Assembly: GCA_014904985.1 (NCBI GenBank)
Contig: MU129383.1
Span: forward strand, 1 to 19,815
DNA length: 19,815 nt
Source: Hydnum rufescens UP504
Taxonomy: Eukaryota; Basidiomycota; Agaricomycetes; Cantharellales; Hydnaceae
Direction: 5' to 3'
The notes under the pieces are model-generated. The model ran no database searches, was not told where the DNA came from, and saw nothing but the letters and a program-made list of their open reading frames with translations. Positions 9,573 to 19,000 of this stretch are shown piece by piece (position 1 is the stretch's first letter; each line of letters starts with the position of its first letter). The position numbers and the translations under genes are program-made.

Positions 9573-9759
9573 TGTGAAGTTCTAGAAGTTATTTGTGGCA
9601 ATGGGAGATGAAATCAAAGGATATTTCTGAGTTCTTGAGATTAATTTGTTTGTAGTCCAGTGGTTAAGATGTTTTTGTTGCTGGTTGATAATGGGGACAA
9701 GTGCATGGGATGGGATTTGATGCAGAAACAGCAGTTTGCATCTGTAATATATGTTCTTG

Positions 9760-10162
9760 GTATCATTCAATGCAGATTTTTAACAGCTTTCTGGGCACAG
9801 TGGTTCCGAGCAGATCAAATGTGAACTGACAGAGAAATTCGTGAAATACTAATGGGTGTTGATTCTGATAGTAATATTGTTCTGTAGAGCTCAATTTTGA
9901 TCTATTCTTTGTGTACTCAGTACCATTGGATGCAAATTTTTTATATCTTTCTAGGTGCGGTTGTTCCAAGAGGATTGGATGCAAACTGACAGAGAAATTT
10001 GTTTTTTACTGGAAATTCTGGATTTTGATAGTAATATTGGTCTGGAGAGTGCAGTTCTGGTCTGTTTGACTTGTGTTTGGTACCATTCGAAAAGTGTGAA
10101 TCGTGGCTTTCTAAGCATTATATGGGTGTACCTCTCTGATCAAAACTGACAGAGTAATTGAA
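9760..10162. repeat. Diverged tandem repeat with exact 160-bp period
   Basis: AACTGACAGAG(A/T)AATT occurs at 9824, 9984 and 10144, exactly 160 bp apart. GATAGTAATATTG occurs at 9867 and 10027, also 160 bp apart. Both strands show related translated segments in successive units: minus QYYYQN and FLCQF then LGTT.PRK; plus TDREI and DSNI. Because 160 is not a multiple of 3, successive units are in different frames, so the whole array cannot be one coding sequence as it stands. Confidence 0.8.
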
Positions 10163-11716
10163 CGAATTCTGTTTTTATGCATAGCCATAATTAATTTCAT
10201 AATTGGTCACATGATCATTCCTTAGGCTGGGATCAATGGATATTTGCATTTTTTGATACTGGATGTTATCTTCCACAGATGGTGAACACTTTTAATTGCA
10301 GCCCCTTGCAATGTCTTTTTGTCTTCTTCTGCCTTATACAATTGAACCTGAGTCACCTTTCCTTGTGTAATACCACCATTTCCATCCTTCAAACCAAAGT
10401 GAAATCTCCTGCAAGTTTATACTTTGATTTTGATGATAGAAGTCACTTATCATTGGGTATGGATCTTTTAATATCTGCATTTTCAATAGGTTTTCTTTGT
10501 ATAAGTCCCAAATTATTAAGCGAATACCCACTTTGGATGACATTGTTCAGGTGGAGGTCAAGAGGATCTGTGGAGAAGGCTTGACAAGGCACAGATATGT
10601 TCTCTGGAATGTGAAGAAGGACAAATTCGATTTTGAGGTCATGACATAATGTGGGTTGATTGTTGAATGGTTCTCTGAACTTGTACATTGTCCAATTGAC
10701 TCTTTTTGTCTTTATAATGCCATCAAATGTGACTTGGGGATTTGGGAAATAATGGATGATCATATGGGATTTGAGGTGGGTGAATGGTTCAGGATAGAGA
10801 TAGTTGAATTGCCAGGAAATGATCATGTGAAGCTCCAATGGCATGGTGAACACTTTTGATTCATACCTTGGGGATAGTTGTTTGATTTGCTTTTATGTCA
10901 TTTTTTGCATCCATAGGTCTGTGATCATGTGTCAACCTTTAATTTCGGTTAGGTCTCCCATGAGCTTGGATTCCTTCATTGATCAACAGGGTCACTTGTT
11001 TTCACATTTCACTATTGTTCCCTTTTTTATATCAATGTCATGGAGGTGGAGGTTTATTTCATAATTGGTTATATGATGATTGGGATTGTGTGGGTGAAAT
11101 ATGGGTGGGGGCACTCCTCATCCTCCAAATCTCCAAATACTACAATAAGATGAGTGATCTGAATGAGGAGGCAACTATCCAAACTGAAGTCTTTGATTCG
11201 GATTTGATTCAGGCAAGTGAAATAGAAGTGTTCATTGTCATTTTTGGTGTCAGGATAAAATGTGCCAAATTCCCCTACTCATAGTGATAGGAAGGGTGAA
11301 TCGTGGGTAGTTATGAACACTTTTAAGCTGATTTCGGTGTCTGGTGTCATTGCAAAGTCCTGACATGAAAGAGGAATTTTGTCAGCAGTTGAATTTGAAT
11401 CACTGCCTGAGTTCTCGATATCACCTAGGTTCCTGAATGTTTAGTGGGTGTCCTTAATGATTGCAGTTTTCACATACTGGTCAAGTTCATGGCTTTTTCG
11501 AGGTTGTAGCAGGGGGTTTTGAATTTGCAGATGAAGGTGTTTGGTCCAAGTTTTTCAATGGCTTTGTATCCAGTTGTTTGATTTCTGGCACATGATTGAA
11601 TTTCCAATTTCATATGCCCCTTTTCCTTTTATGGCATTTTTTTTACTCATCTGGCATTTTCATGGTGGAGGAAGATTTTTTATTTTTAGAGGTGATTCAA
11701 TGACAATGATGAGGGT
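10163..11716. repeat. AT-rich region of diverged repeat-like modules, coding status unclear
   Basis: Words recur at irregular spacing: GAACACTTTT at 10284, 10848 and 11311; TTTCATAATTGGT..(C/T)ATGAT at 10193 and 11056; AGTTGTTTGATTT at about 10874 and 11570; CATGG(A/T)GG(T)GGA near 11039 and 11660. Open readings exist on both strands: minus 10853-10443, 136 codons; plus about 10517-10859 with one TAA, containing VEVKRICGEGLTRHRYVLW; and plus 10979-11284. None is recognisable. The most economical reading is an array of diverged copies of one sequence, perhaps gene-derived, but the coding strand cannot be decided here. Confidence 0.4.
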
Positions 11717-12145
11717 TTATTCAGGAAGGTTGTGGGTGAATGTAGGAAGGTAGATCACCTCTCTATTGACATTTCCATACACAGTTAGCCTTATCTGCAC
11801 CCTTACATGAAAATCGGAATCATCAGAGTAGTCTCGGGTCACACAGTATGATTCAATGCAGGCAATCATATACATTTGGATCATGGTTGTTGTGTTGGGG
11901 CAAAAGTAACCCCTTTGTCCAATGTGAAGATTTAGAATAGGGTCATTCCAGTCCCAGATGTGCTGCACAAAAAAAACCATGTGTCCCACTGCATTGTCTG
12001 GGATGTATACATTGTCAAGGTTGGATAGGAGTTCTGTGTGGGTTTCAGAAATGCTGTTGATAAATGCATCGGTAGGCATAATTGATGGTGTCCTACCCCT
12101 TTTTAGGTAAGCATTTATATAAGTATTGTTGTTTCTGACATACAT
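11717..12145 (-). CDS. Hypothetical protein, 142 codons
   Basis: An uninterrupted minus-strand ORF from the ATG at 12145 to TAA at 11719-11717. The composition is protein-like, with segments such as FINSISETHTELLSNLDNVY, FFVQHIWDWNDPILNLHIG and FHVRVQIRLTVYGNV. No signal peptide, membrane segment or known motif was recognised. The alternate strand has many stops here, which favours minus-strand coding. The reading just beyond its TAA resembles weakly the minus-strand translation near 11000-11110 (YLPTFTHNLP compared with PHPYFTHTIP). It may therefore be the best-kept member of the degenerate module array to its left. No intron or promoter was identified; it could also be a remnant. Confidence 0.45.
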   Translation of the reverse strand: MYVRNNNTYINAYLKRGRTPSIMPTDAFINSISETHTELLSNLDNVYIPDNAVGHMVFFVQHIWDWNDPILNLHIGQRGYFCPNTTTMIQMYMIACIESYCVTRDYSDDSDFHVRVQIRLTVYGNVNREVIYLPTFTHNLPE

Positions 12146-12769
12146 TCTTTTAGAGTTGTGTGGATAGGATGAGAAAAGAGGATTTTGTTTGTTGGAGGTG
12201 TTCTTATAAGTTGGATTGGATTGGTCTAGGCTTAGAAATTTACTTGGATTTTCAGGGCTCTAGGTTCAGGTTTGGATTTGGTGTATTAATTGTTAATTTG
12301 TTAAGTCACAGGTTTGATTTTGCTGTTTATAGACTTGTAGTTTCTGATTTTTAGTGTGGTTTTTTATGGCTTGGTTCAGGCTATATGGGCCATAACTTGT
12401 TGAGTTTTGACTTTGACTTTGGTCTTGGTTGAATTTTTTTTTTTTTTTTTGATTTTGCTAAGTTCAAAGTAAGCATTGGGCAAAGTCAAACATATTTTTA
12501 AAGGTAGAACAGGAATCTAGGATTTTTAATTAAGAGTTTTTAGATGAGTTCAGACACTTTTAAGACTTTTTAGAGAAGAAGGAAAAAAAGAAAAGATAAG
12601 GTTTTTCTTGGCTGATAGGTGACATATTTAGTACATTTGGACTTGGAGCATATGTGAAAGGAACATTTGAGGGACAGATTTTATAGTTAAGGATGGGATC
12701 AGTGAGAAAGAAAGAAAGAAGAGAAAAGACAGAGGGGAGTGGGGAACAGATCAGATGACTATGAAACGT
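12146..12769. other. AT-rich spacer with T17 tract
   Basis: No gene is supported. A run of 17 T (12434-12450) would read as poly(A) on the minus strand. A purine-rich stretch with AAAGAAAGAAAG lies near 12700-12722. A long minus-strand ORF (13210-12560) passes through here but is only the translation of the adjacent minisatellite. Confidence 0.5.
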
Positions 12770-13085
12770 GGGGTTACAAGGTGTGAGGTTATGAGGCATG
12801 AGATTGTGAGCCATGACATATGAGGTACGAGTTTGTGAAGCATGGGCTATGAGGTACAAGTTTGTGAGATGCAACATATGAGGTACAAGTTTGCGAGGCA
12901 TGGGCTTTTTGAGATACAAGATGATGAGGCATGAGATGCAGGTTGCAAGAGAGAGAGTTTTGAGATATGAGATGATGAGGCGCAAGATGCAGGTTGCAAG
13001 ACTTATGAGAGAGTTTTGAGATACAAGATGATGAGGTGTGAGATGCAGGTTGTGAGACTTATGAGAGAGTTTTGAGATACAAGAT
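12770..13085. repeat. Degenerate minisatellite (ATGAGGYATGAGATRC-type units)
   Basis: Purine-rich repeats of TGAGGYAYRAG, CATGAG and GAGATACAAGATGATGAGG run through the region. The best-kept part repeats GATGCAGGTTG at 12935, 12986 and 13042 (spacing 51 and 56 bp), each followed by a GAGAGAGTTTTGAGATA-like tail. Confidence 0.8.
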
Positions 13086-13103
13086 GCAATGGACCATGTT
13101 GGG

Positions 13104-14583
13104 CTACCACCTGTTTGAGTTGACATCGGAATCCTTGGTTGCTGGATTGGATGGGAGGTCTGCGAGGTTGTAAGGGGCTGCTGGGTCTTTCTTGAATTCA
13201 GCCCATTCATTGTCTAGGAGGTCATATTGGATGTCGCATACATGTCTAGTGTAGTAAAGAACTGCTTGATCATTAGGCATGATCATTAGAAAGGAGGTGT
13301 CTGTTTCATGGAGGGACGATGCAAGCTGGGATATTGCAGGGGTGATATGACAATGGAGGGCAAAGGCCGCAGAAGGCGTGTCTAATCTATGATGTTGTCA
13401 TATTATATTGGCTGTGTGGATAAAGATATGGGATAGTCTGTCAGTCTGTGATACATGATGAAATGCTGAAGGATAGAGAAGATGATTGCACCAGTTAGTG
13501 ACACATTCTTCATCATGGGCTAACTTGATGTTGTGGTTGTCGAGTATCTTGGATTTCGTTTTGAGGTTGGCCTCTTGCTGATGAAGAGTGGATGAGAGAA
13601 GCACAAGGGGTGGCATGAGAGAATCAATTTGCATGTTATGATTGGCAACTGTGCAACTTAGCTGGTCAAGAAGATCTGCATGTTGCTTTATGTCCTCATA
13701 ATGCTTGTCTGTACAAAGGCCATGCATGGTATGAGTTGGCATTTTTGCCAGGTTGTGGGATACTGATTGGTCACTTATAATATGTGGAGGAGTGGAATAT
13801 CTCATGTAGTTGCTGAGTGGTTGGAGACCTAGTTTGACTCACAGTTTCTTTCTTGGCAACCTGATTTGTCTCAAGTTCTTGTCATAATGCAAATAGGTCG
13901 CCTATGGTCATATCAGGAGGGAACAATTTGAGAGGAATTGCCATTTGAACAGATGATGGCAGTTGTGAGTCAAAAGCATGTCAGGTTTCAGGGTTCTTCG
14001 GTTGATCTTCTGCATCATTTTGTTTAGCCTTTTGTTCGGCTATGAGATGGTTGGAGAATGACATGGCAGACTGAACTGGTCTGGGATGCAGATTGGGGGT
14101 CTGATGGTGTAACGTGAGACACAGGTCAAGTGCAAAATGGATGTTGGAGCCTACAGGTTGGCTGGGGTTAGACTGTTCGTCATTATTGTATGTTTTTATG
14201 ATTTGGTTCAAAGACAAATTGATAGAATCAGGCCAGAAACTCTGTGTTGTGTTAGTATTATATGGGTGTGTCAATGTAAATGTTCATACCTCATCCAACT
14301 CATCTTTTTCCTTTGGTGAAGAGCTAAAGAAGATATCCTCACTGAGTTTGAGTTTGGTTAGCTGCATAGGAGGCACAGGCAAAGGAGCAGGCATGTTGAT
14401 ATACTGGAATGTGTAGTCAGGAGTCGAGGTTGCAGTGAGGTCAAGCAAGGCTGAGTTGGACATAGTGAAGACTGTAGAGTAGTTCAGATGATGGTTGGCT
14501 GGTGCTTTTGTTAGCAGATTGTCTGTGCTTTTATACCTATTGTTCTCACCAGTGCCTGAGCTTGATGACTCATTTTTCATCAT
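13104..14583 (-). pseudogene. Unknown intron-containing gene, broken by three TGA codons and a frameshift
   Basis: Exon 1 runs from the ATG at 14583 to 14290 (Ser/Thr/Pro-rich, ending SSSPKEKDELDE). A 48-nt intron joins in frame to exon 2 at 14241 (SFWPDSINLSLNQIIKTYNN). Exon 2 would read to a TAG directly after SDVNSNRW at about 13104. It is interrupted by TGA at 13983-13981, 13884-13882 and 13400-13398, and by one frameshift near 13810-13850; otherwise the reading is continuous. A central stretch (EDIKQHADLLDQL, then SLMPPLVLLSSTLHQQEANL) looks helical and may form a coiled coil. The C-terminal part, YYTRHVCDIQYDLLDNEWAE, looks folded. The restored length would be about 470 residues. I recognise no family; it may be cargo of a transposon or a lineage-specific gene. 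Confidence 0.7.
14242..14289 (-). other. 48-nt spliceosomal intron of the unknown gene
   Basis: On the minus strand the donor is GAG|GTATGA, the branch site is TACTAAC (14257-14251) and the acceptor is CACAG|AGTTTC. Removal preserves phase 0 and bypasses the TGA inside the donor GTATGA. Length and motifs match short basidiomycete introns. Confidence 0.85.
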
Positions 14584-14859
14584 GGGACAGAAGTTCTAAG
14601 TGAAATCAGATGATAGCTAGCCAGCGGAGTCATCCTTAGGTCATCATGTGAAGTGTTGTTCATAGATATGAGTGGACTGAGAGAAAAGAAAAAGTGAAAG
14701 TGATAAGTGATAATTTATGTGATTTAAGTTAAGGGAAGCAAGAGGAGGTGATTGTCGACAGTTGTGATTATCTAGGCATCGTGGAAGGAGGATGAGGGTG
14801 GAGGGATGTTGATTTTGCGATGTGGTCTTCTTTGTAAAGGTGGTAGTCTTGATTTTTCA
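14584..14859. other. Upstream region of the unknown gene
   Basis: No clear coding signal. The minus-strand sequence TTTCACTTAG just upstream of the ATG at 14583 could be the acceptor of a 5' intron, so the true start may lie further upstream. Confidence 0.3.
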
Positions 14860-14877
14860 CAGGCTGGTCAGCCATAT
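14860..14877. repeat. 18-bp exact direct repeat, copy 1
   Basis: CAGGCTGGTCAGCCATAT at 14860-14877 is identical to 15803-15820. The second copy lies where homology of the KDZ fragment runs out. The core GGCTG-GT-CAGCC is itself a near-palindrome. Confidence 0.9.
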
Positions 14878-14902
14878 TTGATACCTATGATAGGTATCAA
14901 AT
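14876..14902. repeat. 27-bp perfect palindrome
   Basis: ATTTGATACCTAT, a single central G, then ATAGGTATCAAAT: two perfect 13-bp arms. It directly abuts the 18-bp direct repeat, so it may mark an element end or an excision or insertion scar. Confidence 0.9.
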
Positions 14903-15230
14903 CTCAGGCACTATTTGGTACCTAAGTAGGTCTAATAGTGATGGGGGCCATAGGGGTGCCAATCAATAATTCAATATTGGAGAATCATTGGAATCAGCCC
15001 CAATGGGGCTCCAATAGGGCATATGGGGCCCCATTATGGTTCAATGGGGCCCTATTATGGCCCCAAAATGAGCCTTCCTTATGGCTTCATCTTTTTGCAT
15101 CACCCAAATGGGGCCCCATTATGCAACTTGAGAACATTTTGTTGGCCAGGCACAATAGTATATTGGGGGTATCTCTGGCATCTAAGTCTAAGGGGCTAAC
15201 TAATAGTACATTTGTGACCAGTGTGCTAGG
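14903..15230. repeat. CpG-free GGGGCCC-rich repeat, 3' of the KDZ fragment
   Basis: The 12-bp palindrome ATGGGGCCCCAT occurs at 15023-15034 and 15108-15119, each followed by TATG, and AATGGGGCCCTATTATGG at about 15042. The word GGCACTATTTGG (14907) and CTAAGTAGGTCTA (14922) are shared with the region right of the KDZ gene (19470 and 19621). The open frame on the plus strand at 14938-15234 has no protein-like character. Confidence 0.6.
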
Positions 15231-15820
15231 TTAATCCTCATGTCCCAGAACCAGATCAAGGGAGGTTAGGAATGTGAGGTCCTCTGCCTCAGGTCCTTCT
15301 TCCAACTCCCCATTTTCATCATCATCAGAACTTGCTTCTTCAGCCTCTTCTTCCCCAGGTGATAAAACTTCCTCAGCCTGGGCTCTACCTTGTTGGCAGA
15401 CCCATGCCCTCTGTAATGGAGGCAGTTGGTCTGGAATGTTTCCCCAGTCCACCCACCCATCCCTACCAAGAAGTCCTGCTGTGTGATGTTTCCAGTTGTT
15501 GACCAGGTCATGCAAGTGATGTAACTCCATTAAGACAAAGAATTTGACATCTTCATCTGTCCACATCCCCAGAGTTGTTAGTTTACATTCAGTCAAGTTG
15601 GAAGGAACCCCTACCATTGCAAAAATCAAAGGTATGCTGGGTGGCAGCATACTGCTTTGTGAACCAGCAACATAGATTGGAGAGTTCAGCTTTGCAGCAC
15701 CTAAGCTCCTCTTGGCAGTTTGCCAGCTCCTGGGCATGTTGGATGCCCTCATGGACTTCTTTGTCTGCAAGCCAAGCAGGGACCCTCCCATCTGGAAAAT
15801 TTCAGGCTGGTCAGCCATAT
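15231..15820 (-). pseudogene. C-terminal fragment of a second KDZ transposase
   Basis: Minus-strand reading homologous to the end of the neighbouring KDZ protein. From about 15804 one frame gives NFPDGRVPAWLADKEVHEGI, ELANCQEELRCCKAELSNL and WFTKQYAAT. The copy at 16047-19254 has DFPDGVLPPWLADASIKQGI, EEIINCKEELEW-like and WFSKEYTAV in the same order. A frameshift near 15570-15600 moves to the frame WTDEDVKFFVLMELHHLHDL and the acidic tail SSDDDENGELEEGPEAEDL, ending HED-TAA (15233-15231). The other copy has SSDDDDDGELEEDCEVEDL and SED-TAA. TGA codons lie at 15804-15802 and 15595-15593. The catalytic region is absent. Confidence 0.85.
15803..15820. repeat. 18-bp exact direct repeat, copy 2
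   Basis: Identical to 14860-14877. It coincides with the 5' breakpoint of the KDZ C-terminal fragment. Confidence 0.9.
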
Positions 15821-16020
15821 AGCCTTAGCTCAAAAGGAGTACCATTTTGATGTTTTGTCTGGGCCTGAGAGGCTTAAATTGGGGTTGATGTCAAATGATG
15901 ATCAAAAACTGAATTTTGACCTCGTATTGATGGTTTTGACATCAAATTTGACATCAACCATTGTCAATGGCCTCAACTTCAAGGACTTGACAATATTTAG
16001 CTCAAGACAAGGGCTATATG
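15816..16020. repeat. Spacer between the two KDZ copies with inverted repeats
   Basis: The ends match inversely: CATATAGCC at 15816-15824 and GGCTATATG at 16012-16020. Inside are perfect 14-bp arms, GGTTGATGTCAAAT (15883-15896) and ATTTGACATCAACC (15946-15959). The size of about 205 bp would suit a MITE, but no target duplication is seen; part of it may be the 3' untranslated tail of the KDZ gene. Confidence 0.4.
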
Positions 16021-16046
16021 CATTAATGAATAATAATTCTAGTACA

Positions 16047-19000
16047 TTAATCTTCACTATCTATGAGGGTGCTATCTACGAGTGCAATAAAACCAAGGTC
16101 CTCTACTTCACAATCCTCCTCTAGTTCTCCATCATCATCATCATCAGATGATACCACACTAGTCAACCCATCATCCTTATGCCCCCTTGATGATATGCCC
16201 GAAACTCAACTGAGATGGTGATGTTCTAGAGGTATTGGAGGGTGGATATCATCCCAGCATGGGGTAGTTGACATAGAATTAATGAGAGAAAGATCTTTTC
16301 TCCAAGTTGCCAACCAGTCGTACAGTTGATGCAGTCGAACAAGGGCAAAGAATGAGACATCATCATTTTGTGTGAAGTCGACCAGTCTCTCCACTGCAGT
16401 ATACTCTTTAGAGAACCATGTCCAAAGATTACTGTGCTCCACCTTGCACCATTCCAACTCCTCTTTACAGTTGATGATCTCCTGTGTGGTACATATCCCT
16501 TGCTTGATCGAAGCATCTGCCAACCATGGAGGAAGGACACCATCAGGGAAGTCAGTGACATCACCCCTTGTATCTTCCCATATATCCTGATCAACATCCA
16601 GTCTGTACAACCCTTCCTTTGAAAGCATTGGTGGAATATAAGCATCCCTTGAGATACTTTTTGATCTCCTTCTATATTCAACCATTTCCACCAATGTCGC
16701 ATTGTACTTCTTCATAGTGCCTTCAATCCCAGAGGAGTGGTGCTTCACAGCCTTTTCTACATGTGCCTTCATCTTCTGGTCCAGTATGTGAGTGGAATGG
16801 GTGTGATCCAGAGTTGCAAGCTCAAATTTTCGCTCCCTTAACTTTCAGAGGAGTTGTTCCCTAAGAACACGAAGGTTGAGCTGAAGAGTAATCCATTTAT
16901 CCTTCTTCAGCTTTGACAACTTCTGGGCAGCAACCCGATCCCTGAGTTTCAGCTCCTCAACCTTCTTTTGTATGTTGTTTTCAGGGCGCACTACTGAGGC
17001 CTTTGTTGATTTAACCTTTTCCTGCCATTCCATAAGTGCAGCTTCACTCACACTGTCCTCTCCAACCATATCATTGCCCTCCTTTATTAAGTCTTGCAAG
17101 TTCTCCTGCTGGGCATCTAATGTGGACTGTAGTGAAAGGATACGATCAATGGCATGGGCACCCTGGGTCTGGGACTGCCAGGATATTGGTTGACTGTGAT
17201 AAAGCCACTGCTCCTTGAATTGTTGGAGGAGATACTCAATAGACTGAAGACCAAGTTTCTCCTGGGCTTCATCCAAATGATGTCGGGCACGATCAGTGCG
17301 ATCCCTCAGCCACTTTCCAAAACCCTCTTGTTTCCCCTCATCAATGTGTTCCACTTGTAAGTCCAGAAGGAATAGTCGACAGTGGTAGCCTGTCACCCAA
17401 AGCCCAGGGATAAGTCACCATAACTCACTCCAAAACCACTCACACCCTTCTCCATCTGAAAGATCCCAGATCTCATTCTTTCGAGGGTGGTACCATAGTT
17501 GACAGGTCCACTGGTGCCCATACACATGGAAAATCGATACACCCCACTCCAAACGCCCCAACCACCCTGGCAGAAAGTCCCATTTCTTGAGTGATTGGTC
17601 TATTTGGCAGCCAATATCATATAAGGCACCAATTCTCCAACGAGGGGGCAGATGCTTGATAAGGGCATCAAGAAGGGCAAACACATAAAATTGTTTCTCC
17701 CCAGCAGTCCACATGTTGGCCAGAAATATGGGAATATCATGTTGGCAGAGCATGGCAAGGATGCCAGTGTCACTGAAGTATTGAGTCAATGCCTTTATTC
17801 AATCTCCATCGGCAGCAATGAAAGATTCACTACAGGCACAGTATGTGGAATTCAGCATGTTTAGATTCCTTTTGACTTTATCTCCTTCCTCTGCTTGCAG
17901 ATCTTCCCTTTCCACCACCTCATGGGCTTTGCGCTTCTGTCCGGCTCTTGGTTCTCCTCTTCCAGGTCGGATACCTTGGACTTTTTGCTCCCATGCCTCC
18001 TGTGACAGCTCAATCATCCTTGGTGATGTAATGTGTGGGTCCTGGGTTCCAGTCTCTCCTTGATACCCCACATGTCAGTCCAAGTCTTGCTGTCATTTCA
18101 GCTGGAAGTTTGCATCAATGCAGACAATGGAATCAACCATTAGGCCTCCAATCTCAGCATTGTTACTGCCAAAGCACAGTGGACACCAAGATTGTAGGTA
18201 AATGCTAGGACAATCACAAATGGTGACAGTGTCGACTGTACCCTGCGCATTTGAATAATAGCACTTGTTAACTGGGGTCTTCACATCAAGCTGGGATGCA
18301 GACATTGATATTGGGGAGTGGGGAGAGACATGAGATTGCCCTCACGAATGATCTACCAACTTCTCAACCTCTGCATCAACAAGCTCGACAAGCTGCTGAT
18401 AGTGGGCCAGGGCATTTGCAAAACGGTGACAAAATGAATCCCCCGTAGCAAAACAATAACCATGGGTCTTCAAGTACTTGGTAAGAGTTGCCGCCCAGCC
18501 TCTTTCATTGGGAGCAATGTGATGGAAAAGCTCTGAGACGAATTCCAGCATATCAAGACTTACAGCCAATGTAGCCGAACCGGGGTGCATGGGAAGAAAC
18601 CACATTGGACTAGCTGGACAGGGGCAGATCTGCATTCACAGACATCCAACACAACATCCTCAGTCCGTTCCATATGAACGCAGGTCACCTCCAAAGTATG
18701 GTGCCTGCTGCTGCACTTGCAAATGAACCTGCCAGACTCGTCCAATGAAGAAGAATGGTGCTGCTCCCTCCGAAACTTCATGTAAGGATGAATAAGAGAT
18801 GGGAGTACGGTATTGTTCCACCAATGTGCCTGGGCATGTTTGCAACAGGCATGGTGTGAGCATTTATCATCAATGACACTGGCAGTATTGGTCGAGAGAG
18901 GGGTAATGTCGTACTGAACACTGAGCTGTTCTTGGCTGATGGAATCCTGAAGAGCTGTGTTGATGCCATCAATGCCTAGGACAGCATTCAGAAGTACATT

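Noticed and set aside
12434..12450. T17 as the poly(A) tail of a minus-strand retrocopy
   Set aside because: The nearest minus-strand gene (13104-14583) keeps an intron and ends about 650 bp away with a minisatellite in between, so it is not a processed copy.
12770..13085. CRISPR-like repeat array
   Set aside because: Units are degenerate, of varying spacing and without unique spacers; the sequence is eukaryotic.
12560..13210. 216-codon minus-strand ORF rich in His, Leu and Ser
   Set aside because: Most of it is the translation of the minisatellite at 12770-13085, and the start overlaps the end of the unknown gene in another frame.
13810..13860. Second intron (GTGAGT donor) to explain the frame change in the unknown gene
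   Set aside because: The nearest acceptors give introns of 30, 69 or 80 nt, and none restores the downstream frame; a simple indel is more likely.
14773..14875. Short minus-strand ORF starting MADQP at the 18-bp repeat, resembling the start of the ORF at 15818
   Set aside because: The shared ATG is only a consequence of the 18-bp repeat; in the KDZ fragment the true frame is different.
14938..15234. 98-codon plus-strand ORF
   Set aside because: It consists of translated GGGGCCC repeat and has no family resemblance.
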